Notes: generated by a model from the letters alone, not told the origin. A DNA stretch of 11,220 nucleotides from Candidatus Sulfotelmatobacter sp. (GCA_030045935.1 JASIEN010000782.1:1-11220), one strand, 5' to 3'. Shown: positions 1-8,284, counted from the first letter of the stretch. Numbers and translations: made by a program.

Positions 1-2280
1 GGGATTTTCATCCATCCCAGGCGCGAAGTTCGGATTGCTGCGATACTCCTCGAGCGTGGCCGCGCGCACCAGCGGGCGCGTGTCGCCGTTCGGCGTTTCC
101 ATCGACTGCATGCCCTGCACCGAGGCGAGCTCGTAATATTCGCCGGTCTTATTAATTTTGACCCCGGAAGCAATCCATGGCGCGGATGTGGTGCGCAGCG
201 CGTAGGCGTTGAATCCCCAGCCGGTGCCGACGCGCCCGGCACGCGTGCGTCCGTAGCCGAGCGTGACCGTGACAGAATTGTCGGGATGTCCGGCCTGAAT
301 CCAGACCGCGCCTTTGATCTTTCTTTCGCTTACCCCCGTTGCGTTCGGGCCGCTAACGGGAAGACTAAGCTCGACCACCTGCTTCGGCTCGATTTCGAGC
401 CGCTCGGCCATCTTCGGACCCATGAGGATGGCGTTGTCCCAGGTGAGCTTATTCATCGGCTTGGGCAGCTCTTGCAGCCAGCCGTTGTTGGAGAATTGTC
501 CGTCGTAGATGGTGGGATCGCGGCGGAAGTTGAGCTCGATAGCGTTGGCGGCTGGAATCGACGACTCAGATAAGGTGCTCTGTTTCGGCGTCACCTCCTT
601 CGGGGCAAATGCTGTGCCCTCGACCCAGCCGTCGTGCAGCGACTTGCGCCAGAAAGCTTCAAAATCGGCGCTCGTGTGTTGCTTCTGCCAGTAGGAGCGA
701 ACCAGATCGTGACCTGAAGCATCGGGCTGTTCCGCGAGCAATGCGACCAATTCCAACGCACTCTTACCGTTATAAAGAGGAGCGATCAGCGGTTGGGTGA
801 TGGAGACGGTTCCGTCATAAGCTCGGGCATCGCCCCAGGATTCCAACTCGTGGTTCTGATTCACGTGCCACTGGCATAGCTCTGCAGTTTCGTTTTGATA
901 GAGGCCCAGATGCACGCGCATCGGAACTTTGCCATTTTTCAAAACGTTGGCGAAGTCGAGATCGGCGGGAGCGTCGTAGGCCGGATTGCCACCGAGAATG
1001 ATGAGGAGATCGACTTTGCCCGCGTGGATATCCGAGACGAGATCTTTGAGCGATTCGGTTTGATTGACTGGATTGCCCTCGACAGAATCGGTATAGAAAA
1101 CTGTCTTGCCTACATTCCCAAGCCGCGCATTTAGCTCATGGGCAAAAACGTGAGCCTCAGGCGGCAGGTGATCGCCAGCAATGACAATGCCTGCGCCAGC
1201 GTGAGCGTGCAGATCGTTCAGCAACGCCATCGTAAAAAAGGAGGCCGATAGAGTGCCATTTTGATCCTTTGAAACGGCGGCAAGTTCCGATGCCGTTACC
1301 GGAGTGCGATGGTCCGCCTTGGCCCCCGTGCTCGACATCCCGCTCTCGATCACATACAGCCGGTTCATCTTGCCATCGGGATCGCGGCGCTGGGCGAAGT
1401 CGCGGATGTAGCGCGTGTTGCCGGGAAACCCGGCGTAGAGAAAATCGGCGTCGAGCGAGACGATGACGTCGGCCTTCGAAAAATCGTAGCGCGTCTCGAC
1501 CGGTTGCCCGAACGCCAGCTTCGCGCCTTCGAGCACGTTGTCGCGATTCACTGGCTCATACACATGCCACTTGGCCTCGGAATAAATCTTCAGCAGATTG
1601 CGCAACTGGTCGGCAAGCGTGGGCGAAGTGATCGTAGTGGTAAGAATGCGAATGCCCGCGCCCTTCAGCGCCTTCTGCGCGGCTAGCGGCCCACGAATGG
1701 CGCTCACAAAGCTTTGCCAGGAGCGCTGATCGCCCAGTTCGGTCACGCTCTGCGAGCGGTCGGGATCGTACATGGTAAGCAGCGACGCCTGCGTGAAGAT
1801 GTCGGCCCCGCCCATCGACGCCGGATGCTGCGGATTGCCCTGAATGTTGGTCGGGCGGCCGAGATGGCTTTCCACCAGAATGGGGCTGGCGTATCCGCCG
1901 AGCGTGACGGCCGTGGCGTAGAACATGGGCCGGCCAGGAATAACTTCTTCGGGCTGGCGGACGTAGGGAACAATGGGCTCGTTCGGCAGCTTGACACATC
2001 CGGTCATGCCGGCCAGCGCCATCGACGCGCCCATGATTTTGAGAAATCCGCGGCGCGAGACGGAGTCAACCCACTCGGATGCGCCTTTGGGAAATTCGCG
2101 GTGCAGGGCTTCCTGAAAGGCGGGACTGCCGGCGAGTTCTTCGAGGCTGCGCCAGTATTCGGGGCCGCCGGCCTTCTCGATGTGGGCGCGAACCAAGGCG
2201 AGATCGAGCGTGCCCTTTTTGGAGGGGCAGATATCTTCGTTTTTGCGCTGCGCGCGACCGGGCTTTTTATCGTTCGTCAT
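1..2280 (-). CDS. actB: Alternative complex III subunit ActB, molybdopterin-oxidoreductase-like, N-terminal 760 residues (runs off left edge)
   Basis: Core periplasm-facing subunit of ACIII, which oxidises membrane quinol in place of a bc1 complex. The frame is open from the ATG at 2280 to base 1. An in-frame stop at 2311-2313 and no intervening ATG fix the start; no strong ribosome site is visible. Residues 42-64 carry the N-terminal YWRSLEEL...HREFP block I associate with ActB. Residues 75-81 are a perfect Tat motif, SRRGFLK, followed by a hydrophobic stretch and a lipobox-like MTGC ending at Cys95, so Tat export with a possible lipid anchor is inferred. The rest in view (from about residue 100) reads as the molybdopterin-oxidoreductase-like B1 region; in known ACIII this domain has lost the cofactor. 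The C-terminal iron-sulfur region would lie beyond the window, since family members are about 1000 residues. It follows actA on the same strand after 160 bp. A true formate-dehydrogenase-type enzyme is less likely given the pentaheme partner. Confidence 0.9.
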   Translation of the reverse strand, partial: MTNDKKPGRAQRKNEDICPSKKGTLDLALVRAHIEKAGGPEYWRSLEELAGSPAFQEALHREFPKGASEWVDSVSRRGFLKIMGASMALAGMTGCVKLPNEPIVPYVRQPEEVIPGRPMFYATAVTLGGYASPILVESHLGRPTNIQGNPQHPASMGGADIFTQASLLTMYDPDRSQSVTELGDQRSWQSFVSAIRGPLAAQKALKGAGIRILTTTITSPTLADQLRNLLKIYSEAKWHVYEPVNRDNVLEGAKLAFGQPVETRYDFSKADVIVSLDADFLYAGFPGNTRYIRDFAQRRDPDGKMNRLYVIESGMSSTGAKADHRTPVTASELAAVSKDQNGTLSASFFTMALLNDLHAHAGAGIVIAGDHLPPEAHVFAHELNARLGNVGKTVFYTDSVEGNPVNQTESLKDLVSDIHAGKVDLLIILGGNPAYDAPADLDFANVLKNGKVPMRVHLGLYQNETAELCQWHVNQNHELESWGDARAYDGTVSITQPLIAPLYNGKSALELVALLAEQPDASGHDLVRSYWQKQHTSADFEAFWRKSLHDGWVEGTAFAPKEVTPKQSTLSESSIPAANAIELNFRRDPTIYDGQFSNNGWLQELPKPMNKLTWDNAILMGPKMAERLEIEPKQVVELSLPVSGPNATGVSERKIKGAVWIQAGHPDNSVTVTLGYGRTRAGRVGTGWGFNAYALRTTSAPWIASGVKINKTGEYYELASVQGMQSMETPNGDTRPLVRAATLEEYRSNPNFAPGMDENP

Positions 2281-2440
2281 CTTCGACGGTGTGTCTTTTT
2301 CAGCGATATATCATTTTCAACGTGACGCCATCTTCAACGCGTTGTCATCCTGAGCGAAGCATGAGTTCGCATGGCGAACTCATGGGCAGCCGAAGGATGC
2401 CTGTACTTCCAAAACCTCACAGTGCCGCATCGAGGCGTTC
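2281..2440. other. actA-actB intergenic gap
   Basis: These 160 bp separate two genes expected to be co-transcribed. Bases 2344-2400 hold the palindromic element described separately. The rest (2281-2343, 2401-2440) shows no ORF, no strong ribosome site before actB, and no T-tract that would make the hairpin a classical terminator in the minus direction. Confidence 0.6.
2344..2400. repeat. Palindromic intergenic element between actA and actB
   Basis: An 11-bp perfect inverted repeat, CATGAGTTCGC (2360-2370) and GCGAACTCATG (2374-2384), has a 3-bp loop. An outer pair, CATCCT (2346-2351) with AGGATG (2394-2399), can close a longer, interrupted stem. The flanks carry a CCTGAGC box (2349-2355) and a CGAAGGA box (2391-2397), also found in the elements at 8236-8257 and 8475-8493. 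It resembles REP-type dispersed elements. In the act transcript it could serve as an RNA-stabilising or attenuating hairpin. Confidence 0.7.
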
Positions 2441-3139
2441 TCACCTGTGGCACGTATTGCAACTCGTAATATCGTGCACGCTGCGCACCTGATACTTCTT
2501 CACCAAGTACAATCCCAACGCTTCCTGCTCGGTAAATTTCTGCCCATCGATCGTTACCGGATTCGTTTCGGTTGGCTGCTCATAGCGCATGTTGAACACC
2601 TGTTCGCGCGGCCGCAGATTGTCCTGCGTATGGCGGTGGCAGTCGAGGCACCACTCCATCTGCAGCGAATTCTGCTGGTACATGAGCGGCATCCGGTCTA
2701 CGGGGCCGTGGCAGGTGTCGCAGCCCACTCCTTTATTTACGTGAATGCTGTGGTTGAAAAAAACAAAATCGGGAAGCTGATTGACCCGTGTCCATTGCAG
2801 CGACTCGCCGCTGCGGTAGCTGGCGCGCACGGGCTCGAGCAGCGCAGCATTCGTCCAGATCTGCGAATGGCAGTTCATGCAGGTGCGCGTGGGTGGAATT
2901 CCGGCAAAGCTCGAATTCTCGACCGAAGTGTGGCAATAACGGCAATCGATGCCCAGTCCCGCGACGTGATGCTGATGGCTGAAGGGAACCGGCTGCGGCT
3001 TGCGCACTCCAGCATAGGTGACATAGGGTGAGCCCTGAATCATATAGCCCACCCAGGTGAGTGCGGCCAGCACGAACAACGCGCCGAAAATCGTGGCGCG
3101 CGACAAGGTGTTGGCGCTGCGATGAAAAATCTGCGGCAT
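2441..3139 (-). CDS. actA: Alternative complex III subunit ActA, pentaheme cytochrome c
   Basis: Membrane-anchored multiheme cytochrome c of ACIII, relaying electrons from the quinol-oxidising core. The 232-residue product has five CxxCH heme c motifs at residues 66-70 (CRYCH), 87-91 (CMNCH), 140-144 (CDTCH), 164-168 (CLDCH) and 227-231 (CNTCH). The last ends one residue before the stop. Residues about 16-34 form a single hydrophobic segment (TIFGALFVLAALTWVGYMI) that would act as uncleaved membrane anchor, with the hemes in the periplasm. Extra histidines (FSHQHH near 53-58, FFNHSIH near 127-133) are plausible distal heme ligands. Five hemes and the position directly upstream of actB match known act operons. 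The ATG at 3139 leaves a normal short N-terminus; only a weak purine stretch precedes it. A TATAAT promoter lies upstream. NrfH/NapC or other multiheme cytochromes are possible on motif count alone, but the actB neighbour makes ActA much likelier. Confidence 0.92.
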   Translation of the reverse strand: MPQIFHRSANTLSRATIFGALFVLAALTWVGYMIQGSPYVTYAGVRKPQPVPFSHQHHVAGLGIDCRYCHTSVENSSFAGIPPTRTCMNCHSQIWTNAALLEPVRASYRSGESLQWTRVNQLPDFVFFNHSIHVNKGVGCDTCHGPVDRMPLMYQQNSLQMEWCLDCHRHTQDNLRPREQVFNMRYEQPTETNPVTIDGQKFTEQEALGLYLVKKYQVRSVHDITSCNTCHR

Positions 3140-3257
3140 GCTTACTTACGAGCTTCAGTGCAACTCGGGTCAGCAGATCCCTTTTGATGGAAAACGTGAT
3201 TGTTACGACGTCAAGGAAACACCCACTGATTTTCTGGCGTCAGATTTGAGACTCCAG

Positions 3258-3286
3258 ATTATAAATATTTCCGGTGCTGTTGTCGC
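3258..3286 (-). promoter_or_regulatory. Probable sigma70-type promoter for the act operon
   Basis: Read on the minus strand, a perfect TATAAT -10 box (3258-3263) follows a 17-bp spacer (3264-3280) after GCGACA (3281-3286), which matches TTGACA at four of six positions. It lies in the AT-richest part of the gap and points at actA, giving a leader of roughly 110 bases. Boxes and spacing are seen directly; activity is inferred. Confidence 0.5.
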
Positions 3287-3451
3287 GCGCAGTGATACGG
3301 GAAATTTTACACTCCGTTCGGTGAGATTCAATTAGGGCACATCGAGTTGCGCTTTTTTGTGCTCCTGCAGCCGTATGCGTACGTGTTAATTGCCTTCGTT
3401 CCCTTTTTGGTAGTTTTCCTTCTTGGGAAGGAGTGATGATCTCGCAACCCA

Positions 3452-3480
3452 GTGGCAGGAACCGCCGGGGCTAATACAAT
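3452..3480 (+). promoter_or_regulatory. Possible promoter of the amidase gene
   Basis: GTGGCA (3452-3457, four of six against TTGACA) is followed after 17 bp by TACAAT (3475-3480, five of six against TATAAT). Transcription from it would begin only a few bases before the ATG at 3496, giving a very short or absent leader. That fits the lack of a ribosome-binding sequence there. This is a weak, composition-level match. Confidence 0.3.
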
Positions 3481-3495
3481 AGAACGCCGATCGCG

Positions 3496-4857
3496 ATGAA
3501 GATCGAAGAAACCATTGTTAACCTTGCGCCGCGCCTGCGGCGAAGGGAGATCTCTCCAGTCGAATTGACCCGCAACTGTTTGGACCGCATTGAGAAGCTG
3601 AATCCCGAGCTGAATGCTTTTATTACTGTGACCGCTGAGTCCGCTCTAAAGGAAGCACGTGCTGCCGAGTCGGAGATTGCGAAGGGCAACTGGCGCGGGC
3701 CGCTGCATGGAATTCCGATTGCGCTGAAAGATTTAATCGACACTGCAGCAGTGCCCACGACGGCCGCGAGCGCTCTCTTCAAAGACCGGGTCCCCACCGA
3801 AGATGCCGAGGTCGTGCGCCGCCTGCGCCGCGCCGGCGCGGTCAATGTCGGCAAGAGCAATCTGCACGAGTTTGCCTACGGCGGCAGTTCGCTGGTGAGC
3901 TTTTTCGGCGAAGTAAGGAATCCGCGCAACCCGGCGCACATCGCCGGAGGGTCATCGGGAGGGTCAGCCACCGCGGTGGTTGCCGGTCTTTGCTTTGCGT
4001 CCATCGGCACCGACACGGCTGGGTCCATTCGCGAGCCGGCGGCGTTGTGCGGGTGCGTCGGGCTGAAGCCGACTTACGGCCGCGTTTCGACGCGAGGAGT
4101 CATTCCGCTTTCGTGGTCGCTCGATCATGTAGGGCCGCTGATAAGCTGCGTCGCCGACGCGGCAATCGTGCTCCAGGCCATTGCGGGTTACGATGCGCTC
4201 GATACGACTAGCGCGAACGCTCCTGTCTCAGACTATCTTTCCGGACTACGAAAAGGAGCAAGGGACCTGCGTGTTGGCGTGCCGCGTGCACATTTTTTCG
4301 AAGACCTGGATGATGAAGTTGAGCACACGCTGGATCGGTCCTTACGCGTAATTAAGAGACTTGTGGCGGATGTTCGCGAAGTGCGCCTGGAAGTTTCGGA
4401 GGATCGTACGGTGCAGGCTGCAGAATCCTACGCATATCACGCAGAAAACGTCGCGAAGAGCCCCGAATTGTATCAGCCCGAAACGCTACGTCGTATTCGC
4501 TCGGGCGAAAGATTTTCGGCGGCGGAATACATTCAGCGGCGGCGTGAACTGGATCAAGCTCGGCGGCGAGCCCAAGAAATATTTGCTGAAGTCGACTTGC
4601 TGGTGACGCCTACGACGCCGCTTCCGGCTCCGGCGATTTCGGAATTGAAGAAAGATCCATCGGCGTTGCGCCCCGCAGAGCTGAAGCTGCTGCGGAATAC
4701 GCGTCCATTTAATGTGTGGGGATTGCCGGCGATTTCGGTGCCCTGCGGATTTACGAGATCCGGATTGCCGACGGGATTGCAGATCGCCGGGCCGCCGTGG
4801 AGGGAGGATTGGGTGCTGAACCTCGCCTACTCGTACGAGCAGGCCGGACGCACATAA
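3496..4857 (+). CDS. Amidase signature family protein (GatA-like amidase)
   Basis: Cytoplasmic hydrolase of carboxamide bonds, 453 residues. The Ser-cisSer-Lys triad of the family is complete: Lys78 in ALKDL, Ser153 in the glycine/serine loop GGSSGGS (151-157), and nucleophile Ser177 in GTDTAGSIREPA. The 24-residue spacing between the two serines matches fatty-acid amide hydrolase and GatA. Downstream, GLKPTYGRVSTRGVIPL and SLDHVGPL are also typical. An in-frame TAA at 3472-3474 leaves the ATG at 3496 as the only sensible start; it lacks a clear ribosome site. It resembles the A subunit of Asp/Glu-tRNA amidotransferase, but neither gatB nor gatC is adjacent and it is shorter than the roughly 485 residues of canonical GatA. 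A stand-alone amidase of unknown substrate is therefore the safer call. It is convergent with the large gene on the other strand, 14 bp between stops. Confidence 0.88.
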   Translation: MKIEETIVNLAPRLRRREISPVELTRNCLDRIEKLNPELNAFITVTAESALKEARAAESEIAKGNWRGPLHGIPIALKDLIDTAAVPTTAASALFKDRVPTEDAEVVRRLRRAGAVNVGKSNLHEFAYGGSSLVSFFGEVRNPRNPAHIAGGSSGGSATAVVAGLCFASIGTDTAGSIREPAALCGCVGLKPTYGRVSTRGVIPLSWSLDHVGPLISCVADAAIVLQAIAGYDALDTTSANAPVSDYLSGLRKGARDLRVGVPRAHFFEDLDDEVEHTLDRSLRVIKRLVADVREVRLEVSEDRTVQAAESYAYHAENVAKSPELYQPETLRRIRSGERFSAAEYIQRRRELDQARRRAQEIFAEVDLLVTPTTPLPAPAISELKKDPSALRPAELKLLRNTRPFNVWGLPAISVPCGFTRSGLPTGLQIAGPPWREDWVLNLAYSYEQAGRT

Positions 4858-4871
4858 TGCCAACGCTACGT

Positions 4872-7800
4872 TTAATCCACCGTCCTCACATCATCCGGCA
4901 GCACGAGCACAAACATGCACTTACCCGCAGCAGTCGAGCAGGAAAGGATTCCTCTGCGCAGAATTTTCACCGGCGCGTCATCTGGAAACGAAAGATGATA
5001 ATCGGCAGTGCGCAGTGCATCCGTATAGGACTTCAGGCTTTCCTCCCCGCTTACGAAGTGAACGGACTCAGCCACGGTCGGCGACCCTGCTTTGCCACTG
5101 AGCAACACAAAGAAGTCGGCATTACCAGTAATCTTCGCTTTGCCCAGATCGATGGTTCGCAGCGATTGCAGGTCATCCTTGCCATTCTTCACCGGATCTT
5201 TTAGTTTCGCATCCGTTTTTCGCAACGCCTCAATTCTTTCAGACGTTTCCGGAACCGGCCGCAAGCCGGCCAGCGACAGTTCGTAGGTTTTCAGCGCGTT
5301 TTCTTTTTTTCCTTCTTTCTCGTAAATCTGCCCCAAATGGTCGCCTACTTCGCCATGCTGTCCGAGTCCCCACGCAGCGGCGACATATTTTTCCGCTTTG
5401 TCCAGATTGCCTTCTGCGAAATAAACCCAGCCCAGAGTGTCCCAATAGGCAATGAGGGACGGGACCAGGGGCAAATCCTGCTGCGTGAGCCGATCGAGAG
5501 AAAGGTTGCGCAGCGCCGCCGTGGTCGCCGACACCGCCGACTCGGCATATTGTTGGGCGCGGTCGAGGTGCGACTTTTTTAGCGAGAGCTGATAGGCAAT
5601 GTTGTTCCACACCAGCGGCGTAGCTGAAAGTTCGATTGCATGATCGAACGTGCCGAGAGCTTTCTCGTCCTGTCCGAGGTTCAGATAGGCATCACCGAGA
5701 GTGACCTGAAGCTCGGCATTGTCGGGCATAAGTGATGCGGCCTTTTCGAGCTCAGGCGCGGCCAGATCGTACTTGTGCCATTCCGAATACATTGAGCCGA
5801 GTCCCGCGTGGGCATACTTGTCCAGGGGATTCAACTCAATCTGCTTGTTGAACGCAGTCACGGCGTTATCGTATTTGCGCTCCTGCCAGTAAGCATGGCC
5901 AAGAGCATTGTAGGCATATTCGTCATAGGGATTGATCTCGATCTGCTTCTGAAACGCGGCGATCGCTTGATCGTTGTCGCGCATCGTCAGATAAGCCTGC
6001 CCCAGCATGTTCCAGGCGTATTTATTCTTGGGATCAACTTCGGTAGCGCGCTTGAGCAGGGTTACGGCCAGCGGCAAGTTATTCGCACCGATTGCCTCGC
6101 GGCCGCTCTCCACCAGATCATCCGCCTTCATGTCGGCCGGCGGAGCCAAAGTGCTCGCCGCAGTGTTTTCGACAGCGAGGAACTGTCCTAGATCGGAGCT
6201 AACGGCGCGGCGGAAGGCTTCGTAGTCGCTGACTCGAGGAACGGGGATTTCGTCCTGGCGCACCTCAAGCGTGCGCGACGCGGTGAAGGTCGACCCTTCT
6301 AGGTTGTAGGTTGCCGAGTACTCCGCGTAATCGCGCTTCACTGTCAGGGGCAGCGGTGCGTGTGCGGTGTATTTGGCGGGGATCTCCAGTTTGATCTTGT
6401 AGGTGTATTCAGCTTTCGGCCCGAGCTTGCGCGGGTCGGGATCGTTGTCACCGTCGTCATTATCGCCGAACTCCGGCAGATTGAACTGGCAGAGCGGCAG
6501 GGTGAGATTGTTTTTCTTCTTCGACCAGTCAAGAAAATTCGGTTTGGCCACGTCGTAAGACATGGTAAAGGGCTCGCGCGTAGCGGCGGGGTCGCTGATT
6601 TTCAAGTTCGTTACCTCGCCTCCCATCGCGGCATTGACGCTTTCGACGACTTTCTGCCATTGCGCTTCAGGAACGCGCCGGAAAATCGACCGCAACATTA
6701 GTTCTTCATCGCCGGTGAATGTGTAATGCACGTGCGCTTCCAGCTTGCCGAGTTCATTGATTTTTCCATCGACTTCGGAAATTTCGGTGTCGGGCATCGG
6801 TGTGTCGGCGGGCGTTTCCTCGAGATGCGGCGTACCATTGGCCGGAATCACCAGTGCCTGCTTGTGGCGGAGCGTGTAAGCGAGCAGGCGGAAGGGAGCG
6901 ACTTCGCTGGTCGTGTCCATCCAGACTTCCTGATTGCCCATCGGCAGCATCGTGATTACATGGTCGAATTGTGACGGTGACGCCACATCGGGATCGAGCT
7001 TCCTCGTGGAGTTAATCAGCACGGAGGAAGCGTGCATGCCTTCAGCTTCGAGCAGCGACGCCAGCAGCGTGTGCTTGTCTTTGCAATCGCCGTATTGGTT
7101 GTGCAGAACATCGCTTGCGGCGTGCGGCTGGTAGCGGCCGAGTCCGAGCGAGAGACTTACGTAGCGGAAATTCTTGGCTACGTAATCGTACAGCGCCTGA
7201 ACTTTGTCTAAATCAGTATTCAGCCCCTTGGTGAGCTCTTCCGCCTTGGCGCGAACTTCGGGCGAGGGCGCGCGGCGGTCCTTTTCCAGGCTGGCGTACC
7301 ACAGCCCAATCTGCTCCCAACTGACGAATGTCGTCAGCTCAATGTCGGGATGCTCGTCGGGCCTCTTTCTCTTCTTCCTGTCTTCTTTTTTATCGTCTTC
7401 GCGCTCGAGGTGTGAGTTGGTCCAGTGGTAGAGCTTGCGCCCGTTGGCCTCCGTGATCTTGGGATCGAATCCCGGCTTGGTCTTTAGCTTGATCTCGCGG
7501 CCGGCGGGAATATCCACGTCGACTTCTTCATCGAGATCGATGTTGACCTTGTCAAATTCATAGTCTGCCCAGAACTGTCCCGGCGCCAGCGCCGTGTGAA
7601 CGACGGTGGCGATGTCATATTCGAGCGTTTCTCCGGGGCGCAAACCGGGGACGGTGATGTGCTTGGTGCGGTAGTCCGTGTAGACGGGCGCCTCGTTTTC
7701 AACTGGAGCGCTCAGGTCCTGCACGGCATCGTCGCCGGCCTTCACGATGCTGCCGTCCTGCTTGATGACGCGCACGTAGGCGATTTCGACGCGCTCGTTG

Positions 7801-8144
7801 GCCGAGTTGTAGCCGAACTGAATCTGTCCCCAATGCTGCACGCCGGCTTCGCTCTGCACTTTAATGCGGGCGATGGTCTCGCGCTTACCAGTGCCGTCGT
7901 TTTCGAAGTGATAGACGGAGCGGTACTGCTCGATCACGAAGGCTTCCTGCGAGTAGTCGTGCTTGGTTTCGTCCGCCTTAGCGGGAGCGTCGGGCAGATT
8001 AGCCTCATCGGATTTGGCTCCGCTCTTCGTTTTTGCTTGCGCGGGAACGGAGGAATTGCCGTAAGTGTGGTTGGCCGGATCCTGCCCAATCGCAGTCAGG
8101 GACAGGCCAAGCAAAATTAGCAGGGGAACGGAAAAGCGACGCAT
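4872..8144 (-). CDS. Secreted DUF3857 / transglutaminase-like / TPR-repeat protein, 1090 aa
   Basis: Predicted exported multidomain protein. Residues 1-20 form a signal peptide (MRRFSVPLLILLGLSLTAIG, then QD). A Pro/Ala/Lys-rich linker follows to about 60, then a DUF3857-like region (about 65-240) and a charged Lys/Arg/Glu/Asp linker (247-266). A transglutaminase-like core (about 310-412) has the full Cys-His-Asp triad: Cys354 in YGDCKDK, His395 in FDHV, Asp410 in VWMDTT. A beta-rich segment with an acidic stretch (561-571) leads to several TPR units (about 676-960), recognisable by repeated WNMLGQAYL / AYNALGHAYW / GLGSMY patterns. The last 100 residues are an unassigned domain with a cysteine pair (Cys1069, Cys1076). 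The frame stays open upstream to 8417, but that part is repeat DNA. The ATG at 8144 is chosen because it gives a clean signal peptide; no ribosome site precedes it. The substrate is unknown; a role in envelope peptide or protein processing is inference. Confidence 0.88.
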   Translation of the reverse strand: MRRFSVPLLILLGLSLTAIGQDPANHTYGNSSVPAQAKTKSGAKSDEANLPDAPAKADETKHDYSQEAFVIEQYRSVYHFENDGTGKRETIARIKVQSEAGVQHWGQIQFGYNSANERVEIAYVRVIKQDGSIVKAGDDAVQDLSAPVENEAPVYTDYRTKHITVPGLRPGETLEYDIATVVHTALAPGQFWADYEFDKVNIDLDEEVDVDIPAGREIKLKTKPGFDPKITEANGRKLYHWTNSHLEREDDKKEDRKKRKRPDEHPDIELTTFVSWEQIGLWYASLEKDRRAPSPEVRAKAEELTKGLNTDLDKVQALYDYVAKNFRYVSLSLGLGRYQPHAASDVLHNQYGDCKDKHTLLASLLEAEGMHASSVLINSTRKLDPDVASPSQFDHVITMLPMGNQEVWMDTTSEVAPFRLLAYTLRHKQALVIPANGTPHLEETPADTPMPDTEISEVDGKINELGKLEAHVHYTFTGDEELMLRSIFRRVPEAQWQKVVESVNAAMGGEVTNLKISDPAATREPFTMSYDVAKPNFLDWSKKKNNLTLPLCQFNLPEFGDNDDGDNDPDPRKLGPKAEYTYKIKLEIPAKYTAHAPLPLTVKRDYAEYSATYNLEGSTFTASRTLEVRQDEIPVPRVSDYEAFRRAVSSDLGQFLAVENTAASTLAPPADMKADDLVESGREAIGANNLPLAVTLLKRATEVDPKNKYAWNMLGQAYLTMRDNDQAIAAFQKQIEINPYDEYAYNALGHAYWQERKYDNAVTAFNKQIELNPLDKYAHAGLGSMYSEWHKYDLAAPELEKAASLMPDNAELQVTLGDAYLNLGQDEKALGTFDHAIELSATPLVWNNIAYQLSLKKSHLDRAQQYAESAVSATTAALRNLSLDRLTQQDLPLVPSLIAYWDTLGWVYFAEGNLDKAEKYVAAAWGLGQHGEVGDHLGQIYEKEGKKENALKTYELSLAGLRPVPETSERIEALRKTDAKLKDPVKNGKDDLQSLRTIDLGKAKITGNADFFVLLSGKAGSPTVAESVHFVSGEESLKSYTDALRTADYHLSFPDDAPVKILRRGILSCSTAAGKCMFVLVLPDDVRTVD

Positions 8145-8235
8145 AGGGATAATGATAATAGTAAAGCCTGACCGGACAAGCCACGTGCGCTTTTGATTTT
8201 GTTTTTTGCCCGCGCTGCCCACACAGGGTGCCCAT

Positions 8236-8257
8236 CCCTTCGGCCTTCGCCTCAGGG
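8236..8257 (-). repeat. Short dispersed repeat, CCTGAG/CGAAGG type (variant 2)
   Basis: On the plus strand it reads CCCTTCGG...CCTCAGGG and is followed directly by CAGGCT. On the minus strand the ends are CCCTGAG and CGAAGGG, the same boxes as at 8475-8493 and in the actA-actB element. The interior differs between copies. Confidence 0.55.
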
Positions 8258-8263
8258 CAGGCT

Positions 8264-8284
8264 CTTTCGCGTTTTGTGCGAAAG
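8264..8284. repeat. Hairpin CTTTCGC / GCGAAAG
   Basis: Perfect 7-bp arms (8264-8270 and 8278-8284) enclose a GTTTTGT loop. The right arm begins a stretch CGAAAGGGTCGGAGG (8279-8293) that recurs at 10724-10738 with 14 of 15 bases identical, so it is part of a dispersed element. It has no T-tract. Confidence 0.5.

Larger units (their letters stand above)
3140..3495. other. Divergent intergenic region between actA and the amidase
   Basis: This 356-bp region separates divergently transcribed genes. It holds the act promoter (3258-3286), a possible amidase promoter (3452-3480), an AT-rich core around 3255-3320, and a small hairpin CCTTC-TTGG-GAAGG at 3418-3431. No convincing ORF, RNA gene or operator repeat was seen. 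The overlapping short frames here have no recognisable composition or start signal. Confidence 0.6.

Noticed and set aside
1714..2325. 203-codon plus-strand ORF opposite actB
   Set aside because: It is antisense to a well-supported coding region; long antisense frames are expected in GC-rich genes, and the translation shows no family features.
2447..3031. 194-codon plus-strand ORF opposite actA
   Set aside because: It is a shadow of the five-heme cytochrome gene; no motif of its own.
3433..3474. Possible short leader peptide (ATG at 3436, stop at 3472-3474) after AAGGAG
   Set aside because: Only 12 codons, the spacing from AAGGAG to ATG is about 2 bases, and it shows no regulatory codon pattern.
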